Shown here piece by piece: positions 1 to 8,503 of a stretch of DNA of 64,000 nucleotides. A model generated the notes under the pieces. The model was not told where the DNA came from. It was given only the letters and a program-made list of their open reading frames with translations, and searched no databases. The DNA lies in NCBI RefSeq assembly GCF_003668565.1, contig NZ_RCWJ01000003.1:186001-250000 (forward strand), written 5' to 3'. A program made the translations under genes and the position numbers. Within the stretch, counting starts at the first letter, position 1; the number at the start of each line of letters is the position of its first letter. Origin of the DNA: Mycetocola zhadangensis. GTDB taxonomy: Bacteria > Actinomycetota > Actinomycetes > Actinomycetales > Microbacteriaceae.

Positions 1-290
1 TCAGACCAATGGATGTCGTACGCGCGGCGAGCGCGGAAAGCGTGGAGATCGGCTCAAAATAGCCGTTCGTCTTGATGTCCCCCCGGAGGGTCGGATTCGC
101 GTTGGCGATGTCACCGAAGAAGACGGCATCAATTTTGGCAGCCTCGGCCATGAGCGTCAGTTCAGCGACATACTCAAGGCCAGGCACCTCCTCGATTCGA
201 CTGCCTTCCTTGCGCCACGAGTCCTTGTGGTGACCTGCAGGGATAACAAAGGTGGTGAGCGCCATGCGGCGCGTGGGCTTCGTTGCCATG
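1..290 (-). CDS. LLM-class flavin-dependent monooxygenase, N-terminal part (runs off window)
   Basis: The first 96 residues are visible; the gene continues beyond the left edge. The N-terminus reads MATKPTRRMALTTF, followed by a GHH-x-SW segment, then 'AEAAKIDAVFFGD' and 'EPISTLSALAART'. This is the typical start of NtaA/SnaA/DszA-type luciferase-like monooxygenases, which use reduced FMN supplied by a separate reductase. The ATG at 290 has an AAAGG ribosome binding site about 9 nt upstream. It is divergent from the flavin reductase gene starting at 532, which could feed it FMNH2; that pairing is an inference. Substrate unknown. Confidence 0.8.
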
Positions 291-450
291 TCGGATGCCT
301 TTCAGTTGCGGCGGTCGTCCTCATCGAGAGGGCGCGTGCGCGAGGGTGCACACCATTCTGTAACACCGAGTTCCTTCACGCTAGGCGAAAGAACTGCGGT
401 GGCTCGTCAAGAAAACTGACGTAGCACCTCACGGAACAATAATATATTCT

Positions 451-480
451 TTGGCAATAAGTGCATAGTTGGCTTATTAT
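451..480 (+). promoter_or_regulatory. Predicted sigma-A-type promoter of the flavin reductase gene
   Basis: TTGGCA (451-456) and TATTAT (475-480) are separated by 18 bp in a locally A/T-rich patch. Placing the promoter here makes an ATG at 469 unlikely as a start and supports the ATG at 532, leaving a leader of roughly 45 nt. Confidence 0.5.
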
Positions 481-531
481 GGAAACCAGAGACACCTACC
501 AGAGGCAACGATGCCCCATCCAGGAGGAATC

Positions 532-1779
532 ATGACCGAGAGCTCAGCAGCAGCGCTGCAAGCCATCGACCCGCGCGCTTTCCGAGACGTAATGGGCCAC
601 TACCCCACCGGAGTTGTCATGGTCACTGCCATGATCAACGCTGAGCCCGTCGGCATGGTCGTCGGCACATTCAGTTCAGTGTCGCTCGAGCCGCCGCTCG
701 TGTCGTTCATGCCGATGACCACCTCGGCAACCTACGCGAAACTGCGCGACTCAGAGTCGGTCTGCATCAGCGTCTTCGCACACGACCAAATTCAGGATTG
801 CCGCACTCTCGCCTCCAAGGACCCGGAGAAGTTCAACAAGGTCGGCTGGACGCCGTCGCCATCCGGCGTGCCCCAGATCGACGGAGCCGTCGCGTACATT
901 CACGGCCGGATCACTCAGGAGGTCGAAGCTGGCGACCACTTCATCACTCTGGTGTCTGTTGACGACCTCGCTGTCGCCAGACCGATCACTCCGCTCCTGT
1001 TCTTCCAGGGCGGCTATGGCGGGTTCTCAACCACAGGCATGAGCGCCCATGTTGACGAGTCACTCATCTCGGCAGTGCGGATCGCTGAAGCCGCTCGCCC
1101 TCAGCTCGACAGGCTCGCGTCACGGTTCGGCGGGTCGGCCGCAGCACTCGTGCAGGTGAGCGGAATCGACCAGACGATCGGGGCGACGTCATACGGAGCG
1201 AACACCGAGGTTGATGAGCGCATCGGCGTGCGCATCCCGCTGATCCCCCCGCTCGGCGAAGCGGCGGTGGCGTGGAGCGAAGATCAGATCGACCAGTGGG
1301 TCACCCGGATCTACCCTCGCGACGAGGAGATCATCACAAGTTACCGCGACGGCGCCGCCCGAGTGCGCGAACAGGGTTACGCTATCTCGCGTCTCGACAC
1401 CGATGCTCCGGCATACGCGGCGCTGAGCGATGCACTCTCCGAGTACGCACTGGCAGAGCTGACACCCGCCCGCGACCGGGAGGTGCGTAAAACCATCGCT
1501 GCGAGCCGTCGGTGCTTTGGCGGATCGATCGAAGCCGACGAAAGTTCAATCGACCTCGCGAGCGTCGTTGTTCCGGTCTTTGACCCGGACGCCTCGGAGC
1601 TCACGAACTCCGGGCTCGTCCTGCGGCTGGGCAACCTTCCGGCGGGGGTGACCGCAGCTACGGCTCACGAGTGGGTCGGTGCGCTGCAGGCAGCCGCCGC
1701 AGAAGTCACCGAGACTCTTCGCACCACGGCGCACAGGGACTACGCGCGCTACACGGCCGCCGGCCTGCGGAACGCTTAG
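532..1779 (+). CDS. Flavin reductase with C-terminal IclR-type effector-binding domain
   Basis: 415 aa. Residues about 14-175 form a RutF/HpaC-type flavin reductase domain (FMN-binding split barrel; 'HYPTGVVMVTA', 'SLEPPLVSF') that makes reduced flavin for a partner monooxygenase. Residues about 190-410 resemble the effector-binding half of IclR regulators: 'ARPQLDRLASRFG', 'IGVRIPLIPPLG', 'REQGYAISRLD', 'VVVPVFD' and a final helix. There is no helix-turn-helix. The start is the ATG at 532, preceded by AGGAGG at 522-527; an in-frame ATG at 469 lies inside the likely promoter. Likely partners are the HpaB-type hydroxylase at 3249 or the luciferase-like enzyme to the left. By analogy with the reductase C1 of Acinetobacter p-hydroxyphenylacetate hydroxylase, whose MarR-like tail senses substrate, the tail may make the reductase substrate-controlled (inference). 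Confidence 0.85.
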   Translation: MTESSAAALQAIDPRAFRDVMGHYPTGVVMVTAMINAEPVGMVVGTFSSVSLEPPLVSFMPMTTSATYAKLRDSESVCISVFAHDQIQDCRTLASKDPEKFNKVGWTPSPSGVPQIDGAVAYIHGRITQEVEAGDHFITLVSVDDLAVARPITPLLFFQGGYGGFSTTGMSAHVDESLISAVRIAEAARPQLDRLASRFGGSAAALVQVSGIDQTIGATSYGANTEVDERIGVRIPLIPPLGEAAVAWSEDQIDQWVTRIYPRDEEIITSYRDGAARVREQGYAISRLDTDAPAYAALSDALSEYALAELTPARDREVRKTIAASRRCFGGSIEADESSIDLASVVVPVFDPDASELTNSGLVLRLGNLPAGVTAATAHEWVGALQAAAAEVTETLRTTAHRDYARYTAAGLRNA

Positions 1780-1798
1780 GCGATACAACACCGCCGCC

Positions 1799-1848
1799 TA
1801 TAAGCACTGTGCGGGACGCCAAGTTGGCATCCCGCACAGTGCTTTATA
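1799..1848. terminator. Bidirectional hairpin terminator between convergent genes
   Basis: Long inverted repeat: arm 1799-1816 (TATAAGCACTGTGCGGGA) pairs with 1830-1848, with one bulged T and an extra inner GCCAA/TTGGC pair. It lies between the stop codons of the flavin reductase and the MmgE/PrpD gene, so it can serve both strands. Confidence 0.85.
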
Positions 1849-1861
1849 GCTTGTCGCTGGT

Positions 1862-3256
1862 CTACGCGGCCCTGCCCGCAAGAACGGCGGGCAGCGCGCC
1901 GAGATCGTCGACGCTGTCAATACCCAGCACAAGCTCACGCAGCCCAGCAGCCTGCGCCTCAGTGATGGTGCCGTTCCACGCAATGTTGCTGAGAAACTTC
2001 GCCCGAATGCGTTCCTCGGTGAGCGGCGCGAAGTGGATGTCGCCGAGAACCTGCTCGACCCGCACACGGTGGCGCGCTCCAGATCGCAACCAGACTTCCA
2101 CCTCAGCAGTGCGAACCTCGTCGGCGGGGAGAGACGCCTCGAGCTCGACTCGCTCAAGCATGCTGGCCAGCCGCGGGTCGTTCATGTGCGGTTCACCCAT
2201 GTGTTGCAGCTGCACCGTGCCGTGAAGCAGGGCGGTCGCCACAGCGAACACGATGCTGAAGGCACCTGACACCTCCGGCGACGACCCGACAGCGAACGGC
2301 TGCCCCACAAATCCCGCTTTAGTCTTTGGGGTCACGTGAACGACGCAACGCTCGACATCGTCAGGTCGAATGCCATACTGCTCGACCAGCTGGACAGCCG
2401 CGTCGAGTGAGGCGTGACTCGCGCGACACGTCGGCCAGGGCTTGATCACGGCATCCGCAAAGAAATCAGAGCCGAGTCCGTCGGTGATGGCCGAGCGGTC
2501 CGAGCGATCAGAACCCCACTGCGCGAGAAAACCGAAGCGACCGCCGATCGGATCATCCGGACCGCCGAAGCCCGTTGCCGCAAGTTCAGAGGAGAAGACA
2601 GCGTTGCGCGATGACAGGGCAATCGGCAGCTTGAACGCGAGTGTCTTGTCGTTGATGTTGTCGATCGTTCCGCCGAGCTGGTTGATGGCGATACCGAGCG
2701 CACGGCGCAGTCCCTCGCCATCGAGGCCCATGAGGATCCCGGCCGTCGCGGTGCCACCGAGCACATTGATCGTTCCAGTGTTGTCGCCGCCGCCGTAGAC
2801 GTCGAACCCGGTGGCGTGCCCGAGACGCGCCGCGAGGTCATCGCCATACACCATCGCCGTGAGCAGTTCACGACCGCTCGCTCCGACCGCTTCACCGACT
2901 GCGAGCGCGACAGAGGCCGTTGTTCCCGTGATGTGCGAGGGAATCTGCGCGCCGTCGGCTCGGTCTGCCCCCACCGGCTCAAAGTCGTAGGAACGCATGA
3001 GAACCGCGTTCGCGAACGCGGCATTCATCGCCGGCACACGCTGGTTGGTTGTGAGCACCGTCGCATCCGGTCGCCCACCCCACCCGGCGACGAGGCTCAG
3101 GATTTCCTGGCTTCCCTGCGCCCGCACGCCGGCAGCGATCAGTCCGACCGCATCGAGAAGACGGGTCTTCGCTCGGGAAACCGCCGCTGGCGGCAGCGAC
3201 TCGAAAGTCGCTGCCGCCAGGTGGTCTGCAATAACGCCGGAGAGGTTGTTACTCAC
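1862..3256 (-). CDS. MmgE/PrpD family protein
   Basis: 464 aa, the usual length for the MmgE/PrpD fold, which includes 2-methylcitrate dehydratase, cis-aconitate decarboxylase and relatives. Seen: N-terminal helical part with 'ARLGHATGFDVYGGGDNTGTIN', then 'KPWPTCRASHASLDAAVQL' and 'VHVTPKTKAGFVGQPFA', typical of the second domain. The GTG start at 3256 overlaps the stop of the HpaB-type gene by 8 nt, so the two are translationally coupled and probably act in the same pathway, on an organic acid derived from ring metabolism (inference). The exact reaction cannot be named from sequence. Confidence 0.8.
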   Translation of the reverse strand: MSNNLSGVIADHLAAATFESLPPAAVSRAKTRLLDAVGLIAAGVRAQGSQEILSLVAGWGGRPDATVLTTNQRVPAMNAAFANAVLMRSYDFEPVGADRADGAQIPSHITGTTASVALAVGEAVGASGRELLTAMVYGDDLAARLGHATGFDVYGGGDNTGTINVLGGTATAGILMGLDGEGLRRALGIAINQLGGTIDNINDKTLAFKLPIALSSRNAVFSSELAATGFGGPDDPIGGRFGFLAQWGSDRSDRSAITDGLGSDFFADAVIKPWPTCRASHASLDAAVQLVEQYGIRPDDVERCVVHVTPKTKAGFVGQPFAVGSSPEVSGAFSIVFAVATALLHGTVQLQHMGEPHMNDPRLASMLERVELEASLPADEVRTAEVEVWLRSGARHRVRVEQVLGDIHFAPLTEERIRAKFLSNIAWNGTITEAQAAGLRELVLGIDSVDDLGALPAVLAGRAA

Positions 3257-4721
3257 TCGATACCCCGGAAAACTCGCCGGCGCTCACGCGCGCCTGCTCG
3301 AGGAAGGCACGAACCGCCCCGGAATCACCGTTGCGCTGCGCCTTCTGGTGCTCAAGGATTCTCGCGCGACCGATGCTGCCCAGATAGAAGCGCTCGTAGA
3401 GCTCGATTCGAGAACCGAGGGCCGAACCGGCGAAATCCCATGCTGTGCGGAAGACCTGAGCGCGCTCCCGCGCAGAGACGTTATTGGCGCCTGGCAAATA
3501 CTTCTCCAGCAGAGGGCCGAGACGGGGCTCATCGAATGCAGCCTGCGTCGGGGTCGCCAACAGGTTGTGTGACCCGATGGTTTTAATAACGTCATTGACC
3601 CGCACCATCCACTCGGACATGATCGTGCGCAGAACACCGATGTCATCGTGAAGGAAGAACGCTCCCCCACCCCAATCATGAGCGCGGGTCTCAGCGGAAT
3701 GGATGATGGCACGCGTCATGGTGAGGTATCCGTGGACCTCACCGAGCATGGTCGCAATGTCTGGACGTGACTCAGAGCCCGTTGTCTTCGCAATCTCGGC
3801 GAGGAGGTCGTAGGCGAACTCAAGCTTCACGGCGGCGCGAATCGCGGTCTGCTGCTGCGTGCAGCCCGTCGCCGTGCCCTGGTTCACTGAGTTGTAGAGG
3901 TCCAGTTCGCCGTCGATGAAGACGCGGTCGTGTGGAATCAGCACGTCCTCGAAAATCACGACGCCGTCCTGCTCATCGAAACGAGACGAGAACGGACGGT
4001 CTTCGACCGACTGGTCGACACCGTAGTGATCGCGACAAACGACGACGACGCCGGGAGTGTTCATCGGCACCGCAAACGAGATCGCGTACTTCTCGTAGCC
4101 GGGACGAATGGGGGTCGCCGGGTACACGTAGCATTCGTCGGCGATCGGGCCGAGGGTCGCGAGCATCTTTGCTCCACGCACAATCACGCCTTCGTCGGTG
4201 CGATCGACAACCTGAAGTGTCAGCTCAGCATTCGCGCCGTCGAGCTCGCCGATCGACTTGTCGATGTTGGCGTGCACGATGGTGTGCGTCAGCGCGAGGT
4301 CATTCTCGGCGACGTACTTCTGGTAGTTCGAGATTCGTTCGTAATAAATGGGATCGGATGCCTTCTCCCAGATGTCAGTACGCGACACGTGACCGGCGAG
4401 CACCACGTTCACGTAGTCGGGCGTGCGGCCGAGCATGCCCATCGAGTAGCGAGCGAAACGATCGAAGGCCCGGTGACGGCGAGCAATGTCGTCGGCGCTC
4501 CTCGGTCGAATGTGGGCAACGCTGATCTGGTCACCCGTTTCAGGACTCGGGAAGAGGCAGTCGTCCTGGTTCTCCCACTGGTAGTCGAAGTATGCGGCCA
4601 TTCCGGCGACGGAACCGGCGAATGTCGGGTCCTCCGCGACATTGACACGTTCTGCTCCGTACCAAACTTCACGTCCGTCATTGAGACCGGCCAGGTACTC
4701 GTACCCTCGTCGTGCGCCCAT
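3249..4721 (-). CDS. hpaB: HpaB-type FADH2-dependent phenol/4-hydroxyphenylacetate 3-hydroxylase, oxygenase subunit
   Basis: 490 aa, close to the 480-520 aa usual for the HpaB/TftD/PvcC family. Seen: N-terminal 'GYEYLAGLNDGREVWYGAERV', 'RYSMGMLGRTPDYVNVVLAG', 'THTIVHANIDKS', 'RGAKMLATLGPIADE', the loop 'SSRFDEQDGVVIFEDVLIP' and the C-terminal acyl-CoA-dehydrogenase-like helices ending 'YERFYLGSIGR'. The family ortho-hydroxylates phenols to catechols with free reduced flavin. Here the likely substrate is 4-hydroxyphenylacetate, because a homoprotocatechuate pathway lies 9-18 kb away, but other phenols are possible. The start at 4721 follows GGGAGAG; a longer reading from 4763 lacks such a site. 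It has its own promoter at 4782-4809 and is coupled to the MmgE/PrpD gene. Confidence 0.85.
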   Translation of the reverse strand: MGARRGYEYLAGLNDGREVWYGAERVNVAEDPTFAGSVAGMAAYFDYQWENQDDCLFPSPETGDQISVAHIRPRSADDIARRHRAFDRFARYSMGMLGRTPDYVNVVLAGHVSRTDIWEKASDPIYYERISNYQKYVAENDLALTHTIVHANIDKSIGELDGANAELTLQVVDRTDEGVIVRGAKMLATLGPIADECYVYPATPIRPGYEKYAISFAVPMNTPGVVVVCRDHYGVDQSVEDRPFSSRFDEQDGVVIFEDVLIPHDRVFIDGELDLYNSVNQGTATGCTQQQTAIRAAVKLEFAYDLLAEIAKTTGSESRPDIATMLGEVHGYLTMTRAIIHSAETRAHDWGGGAFFLHDDIGVLRTIMSEWMVRVNDVIKTIGSHNLLATPTQAAFDEPRLGPLLEKYLPGANNVSARERAQVFRTAWDFAGSALGSRIELYERFYLGSIGRARILEHQKAQRNGDSGAVRAFLEQARVSAGEFSGVSSE

Positions 4722-4781
4722 TGCACTCTCCCTTTGTCCACAAAAGCCTGTGATGGATGCCACGAGGACACCTTTGTACTT

Positions 4782-4809
4782 ATATTACATTCACGTACAG
4801 ATAATGCAA
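4782..4809 (-). promoter_or_regulatory. Predicted promoter of the hpaB-mmgE operon
   Basis: On the minus strand TTGCAT (4809-4804), a 16-bp spacer and TAATAT (4787-4782) lie about 60 nt upstream of the ATG at 4721. The A/T-rich patch stands out from its surroundings. A TGTAC...GTACA inverted repeat brackets the -10 region and could be an operator. Confidence 0.55.
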
Positions 4810-4824
4810 TATCTCGACGGAATA

Positions 4825-5754
4825 CTATTTGCTTTCGCTTGTCTTCCGCCAGGACGCGAGCTGGCCACCCCACAGGTTGACGCTGTTCGGTGTGGGGGTC
4901 CATCGACGAGCCTGATAGGTCACGGTGTCGTCATAGAACTTTTCCATCTCTGCGGAGAGTTCGATGTGGTTTCCGGCCGGGTCATCGAAAAAGACAAACA
5001 GGTTGTTTCCTGGACCGTGCCGCCCCGGCCCCCACGTGACGTCAACGTCGAGTTCTGTAAGTCGATCGCACCAGGTCTTGAAATCCTCCCACTCCGCCAG
5101 GTCGTAAGAGTAGTGGTCGATGTCTCCGGCGGATCCGACGTTCACGATCGCCAGCGTGTGGTGATCCTTGTCGCTGCGCAGCCAGCAGAACCGGCCATCG
5201 CTCAGCTGGTCGCTGATGCGGAAGCCAACGGTGTTGGAGAAGAAGTCGACCAATCGCTGCACGTCGGTGGTGCCGAGGGTCGTGTGCTGGAACTTGACCG
5301 GACGGCGTCCGGTATCGGCGGCGTTCTCGCCGTCCCTCTCGACTGCGGAATGGAAGTGCACGGGCGTGCCGTCCGGGTCGTGTACGAGCAGCCCTTCCGG
5401 TGTGCCGACGGCTGCGTCCAGGTAACTGGCGTCGAGCGTTTCCACAGCGTGGCCAGCGGCTTCCAGCCGTTCCCTAATCCCCGCGATCCCCGCGTCGTCT
5501 CGCACCTCGAAGCCGTAATGCGCCAGGCCCTTCGCGCCCGGCAGCAACTCCATCACGTGGTGGCCACTGCCCCAGCCGAGGCGAACTCCGCCGTCGGGCA
5601 GATCCGCGTGCTTCCGAAGCCCGAGAACCCGGTTGTAGAAGGCGGCCGCTTGAGCGACGTCTGGCACCCGGAATCCGATGTGCGATACGGCGGTCTTGCG
5701 AAGAGTTCCAGCCGTGTCATTCTCCTGGAGCACCATGCGTGTGGGGAGGTCCAT
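4825..5754 (-). CDS. Type I extradiol (catechol 2,3-) dioxygenase, VOC superfamily
   Basis: 309 aa with two vicinal-oxygen-chelate halves. The N-terminal half begins 'AVSHIGFRVPDVAQAAAFYNRVLGL'; the C-terminal half begins 'FQHTTLGTTDVQRLVDFF'. Expected iron ligands are visible in the second half: His in 'QHTTLG', His in 'DHYSYDL' and Glu in 'NHIELSAEMEKF'. It cleaves a catechol next to the ring hydroxyls. AAAGGA precedes the ATG. It lies 75 bp downstream of the MhpA-like hydroxylase, which could produce its catechol. It differs clearly from the hpaD product at 20837, so the island encodes two ring-cleavage enzymes. Confidence 0.85.
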   Translation of the reverse strand: MDLPTRMVLQENDTAGTLRKTAVSHIGFRVPDVAQAAAFYNRVLGLRKHADLPDGGVRLGWGSGHHVMELLPGAKGLAHYGFEVRDDAGIAGIRERLEAAGHAVETLDASYLDAAVGTPEGLLVHDPDGTPVHFHSAVERDGENAADTGRRPVKFQHTTLGTTDVQRLVDFFSNTVGFRISDQLSDGRFCWLRSDKDHHTLAIVNVGSAGDIDHYSYDLAEWEDFKTWCDRLTELDVDVTWGPGRHGPGNNLFVFFDDPAGNHIELSAEMEKFYDDTVTYQARRWTPTPNSVNLWGGQLASWRKTSESK

Positions 5755-5829
5755 GTTCTGTCCTTTATCTTGTGGGTTGCGTGTGCGTTGGGTGGTGAGA
5801 GCTGCTTGCGAAGGCTCGCCGAGCGCCGG

Positions 5830-7449
5830 TCAGGCGTTGGTCAGCTCGCGCGGTGCCGGCGTTGGCGAGGTCACCCACCACTCGCGAATGATCGCGAAAA
5901 CGACGTCGAGTTCGATCGGTAGCCACGCGGCCGCAACCACGTGGTCGGGGCGAACGAGCACGTACCGCCCGCGATAGGGCTCGAACTCGGCGAAGAGACG
6001 ACCATCGACATCGACAAGCGCGCCGTCTGCCGAGCTGGCGCGCGGGAAGATTTCAGTGAGCGGAACGTCGAATGTGCGGATGCCGACGGCCGCTACGAAA
6101 TCCATGAGCTCGGTTGGCCACGCCTCGTCGAACTGCTCCACACGGAAGAGTGCCCAGCCAGAACCGGTCAGGTCGTCGAGAAGTGATACAGCTGCGCTGG
6201 ACGTGTCAAAGCACCGCGGCTGACCGATCTGACGCCCGGTCGGCGCATCAGCGGTTGCCGCAAGCAGGCCTTCGGTGAACCGCGGATCGGGCCGGTACCG
6301 CATGTGCTCGAAGAAGTCCCGCCCCTCCTCAGTGGTTAGCGCGCGCTCGATGGCCTCGTCACGGAAGGCCGCGAGCCGCGGTGAGGTGGTCATCACCACC
6401 CGGCCCAGGCGTTCCGAGAGGCGAATCGTGGCGCGGGCGTGCGCGAAGCGTTCTGACTGGTACGAGGCCAGCGTGTGCTCCGGCGCGTGACCGGCCGCGA
6501 CCGCGAGCAGTTTCCAGCACAGGTTGGCAGCGTCACGGATTCCGGAGTTGAGTCCCTGGCCAGCGAAGGGCGGCATCATGTGGGCGGCATCGCCGAGAAG
6601 GAATGAGGAGCCTCGCTGCCAGCTGTCGGCGATCAGTCCGTTGAACCGGTAAATCACCGCACGGTCGATCTCAGCAGCGGTAAGAGTACGGTACGGGGCA
6701 AGCACGCTCTGGAGTAAAGCGAGCGAGGGTTCGTCGCCGGCGTTGCCCTCACCTTCGAAGAGTCGAAACTCGTACCGGCACCGACCGTTCAGGCCGGGAA
6801 CGATGACGTGCGGCCTGGCGGGGTTGCCGTGGTGCATGCCGAACCGCTCACCGTGACTGTCACCGAGAGTGTCGACGACAAGCCAGTTTTCGTCGTGCGC
6901 GCGTCCTGACATCGTGATGCCGAGGAGCGATCGCACGGTCGACCGACCACCGTCGGCGCCGAGCAGGAATCGAGCGCTTACGGTCTCGGTTCCGTGTTCC
7001 GAGGTGAAGCTGGCACGGATACCGTCCTTTGATGAGTCCAGTTCGGTGAGACGCGCGTTGAATCTCACCGTCACAGCAGGGCGGCGTCCGAGCTCATTCA
7101 CGAGCAGCCGTTCCAGGTCGGGCTGGGCAAAGGGGTTCTTAAAGGGATAACCCAGCCGATAGGGAATCTCCGCTCCGGCACGGAAAAGCAGGTTTCCGTC
7201 TGCGCCGTAATAGGCGGTTCCTGTACCGGGAACAACGAGGGAAAGGATTTTCTCAGCCAACCCAGCCTGCGCATAGGTTCGAAGCGACTCATCGTCGAGA
7301 GAAATCGCCTTCGGCTCGTTGCTCGTGGTCGCGGACTTCTCGAGAACAAGCACCGAAAAACCCGATTCGCTGAGCAGAGCAGCTGCCGTCATTCCCACGG
7401 GCCCGGCCCCCACGACAACAAAGTCGACTTCCGTGTGCGGCATGTGCAT
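5830..7449 (-). CDS. FAD-dependent aromatic hydroxylase, MhpA/PheA type
   Basis: 539 aa class A flavoprotein monooxygenase. Seen: N-terminal Rossmann motif 'VVVGAGPVGMTAAALL', the 'GADGGRSTVRSLL' segment and 'GDAAHMMPPFAGQGLNSGIRDAANLCWKL', plus a C-terminal thioredoxin-like domain. The family hydroxylates 3-(3-hydroxyphenyl)propionate, phenols or resorcinols with NAD(P)H. It is transcribed toward the extradiol dioxygenase and is divergent from the IclR regulator. Two in-frame ATGs (7449 and 7443) follow a GAGGGGG site; the second has the better spacing. No hydrolase for the ring-fission product is adjacent. Confidence 0.85.
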   Translation of the reverse strand: MHMPHTEVDFVVVGAGPVGMTAAALLSESGFSVLVLEKSATTSNEPKAISLDDESLRTYAQAGLAEKILSLVVPGTGTAYYGADGNLLFRAGAEIPYRLGYPFKNPFAQPDLERLLVNELGRRPAVTVRFNARLTELDSSKDGIRASFTSEHGTETVSARFLLGADGGRSTVRSLLGITMSGRAHDENWLVVDTLGDSHGERFGMHHGNPARPHVIVPGLNGRCRYEFRLFEGEGNAGDEPSLALLQSVLAPYRTLTAAEIDRAVIYRFNGLIADSWQRGSSFLLGDAAHMMPPFAGQGLNSGIRDAANLCWKLLAVAAGHAPEHTLASYQSERFAHARATIRLSERLGRVVMTTSPRLAAFRDEAIERALTTEEGRDFFEHMRYRPDPRFTEGLLAATADAPTGRQIGQPRCFDTSSAAVSLLDDLTGSGWALFRVEQFDEAWPTELMDFVAAVGIRTFDVPLTEIFPRASSADGALVDVDGRLFAEFEPYRGRYVLVRPDHVVAAAWLPIELDVVFAIIREWWVTSPTPAPRELTNA

Positions 7450-7556
7450 TCCCCCTCGAGATCCGGCGCTGACACCTCAAACGTATGGGCACTCGGAGCA
7501 AGTGCGTAGAGGCGCAATCCCGCATTGTGAGACAGTCCACTTGCTAGTCTCGGCGC

Positions 7557-8336
7557 ATGACACCTGCGCCGAAAGCGCGTTCCGCCCGCAACACCACAAC
7601 GGACCGTACGCTCGAGATCCTCTCGCTGTTCTCCGACACCCGGCTCAGCATTTCTGTCGCGGACCTCGTCGCCGAACTGGGTGTGTCCCGTTCGTCGGCG
7701 TACCGCTATCTGCAGTCACTCATCCGCCACCAGTTTCTCGAGTCGGCGCCCGACGGTTCGCTCCGGCTCGGCATGCGCGTGCTCGATCTGGCCCGGCTGG
7801 CGCGCGTCGGCTACGGCATCTCCGAACTCGCCGTTCCCGAGATGAGATCACTCGCCGCCGAACACCGCGCAACCGTCATCCTGACCTCACTCATTGGACG
7901 ATCCGTCGTCTGCCTGGAGCGTGAGGAGTGGCCTGGGCAGTTCGTGCGCCTGTCGTATGCCCCTGGCCTCGAGCTTCCGGTGAACGCCGGAGCGTCGGCG
8001 CTCGTTCTCCTCGCATGGAAATCCCGGGCCGACGTGGAAAAGTTGCTCGATCGTCCACTCACGAAATTCACGACAAACACCCTCACCGACGTTCCCGAGA
8101 TCTTCGAACGGCTCGCCACCATTCGCGACGAGGGACATGCCATTTCGTTTGCCGAGGTCGACACGGCCGCGCTCGGCATCGCCGTTCCGGTTCGAGGACC
8201 GGACGACAGCGTGGCCGCTGCGCTCAGCATTGTGTCCCTGAAAACACCGGTACCAGACACACAACTCACCCGGGCCCTCGAGGACCTGCACCGGGCCGCC
8301 GGCAGAATTTCGGAGCGCCTTCGGCGGGCCGCCTGA
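7557..8336 (+). CDS. IclR family transcriptional regulator
   Basis: 259 aa. N-terminal winged helix (about residues 14-75: 'RTLEILSLFSDTRLSISVADLVAEL', 'SRSSAYRYLQSL') and a C-terminal effector domain (about 90-255: 'PEMRSLAAEHRATVIL', 'YAPGLELPVNAGASALVLLAW', 'AISFAEVD', 'ALGIAVPVRGPDDSVAAALSI'). It is divergent from the MhpA-like hydroxylase over a 107-bp region, the usual arrangement for control of a flanking aromatic catabolic gene. The regulated gene and effector are inferred from context only. Confidence 0.9.
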   Translation: MTPAPKARSARNTTTDRTLEILSLFSDTRLSISVADLVAELGVSRSSAYRYLQSLIRHQFLESAPDGSLRLGMRVLDLARLARVGYGISELAVPEMRSLAAEHRATVILTSLIGRSVVCLEREEWPGQFVRLSYAPGLELPVNAGASALVLLAWKSRADVEKLLDRPLTKFTTNTLTDVPEIFERLATIRDEGHAISFAEVDTAALGIAVPVRGPDDSVAAALSIVSLKTPVPDTQLTRALEDLHRAAGRISERLRRAA

Positions 8337-8460
8337 ATGCGTTTCCGCTGTTCATAGCGCGCGAGCACTACTCGGGATAGACTTCCCGGTGTCAACGGCA
8401 CGTCGCCGCGGCGCTCGGAAAAGGGGCGTTGAACGATCCGCAACCCCGGGTCGCGAGACA

Positions 8461-8492
8461 TATACGGAACTCGCACACCGCTATATGAACTC
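8461..8492 (+). promoter_or_regulatory. Direct repeat upstream of the ThDP enzyme gene
   Basis: Two near-copies, TATACGGAACTC (8461-8472) and TATATGAACTC (8482-8492), start 21 bp apart, about two helical turns, and end just before the AAGGA ribosome binding site. CATATA (8459-8464) and TATATG (8482-8487) also form an inverted repeat with a 17-bp gap. Likely a regulator site; which protein binds is unknown. Confidence 0.35.
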
Positions 8493-8503
8493 GAAGGATC
8501 GCC

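Noticed and set aside
3249-4721. Acyl-CoA dehydrogenase
   Set aside because: The HpaB family shares that fold, but the N-terminal and flavin-loop motifs are those of FADH2-dependent hydroxylases.
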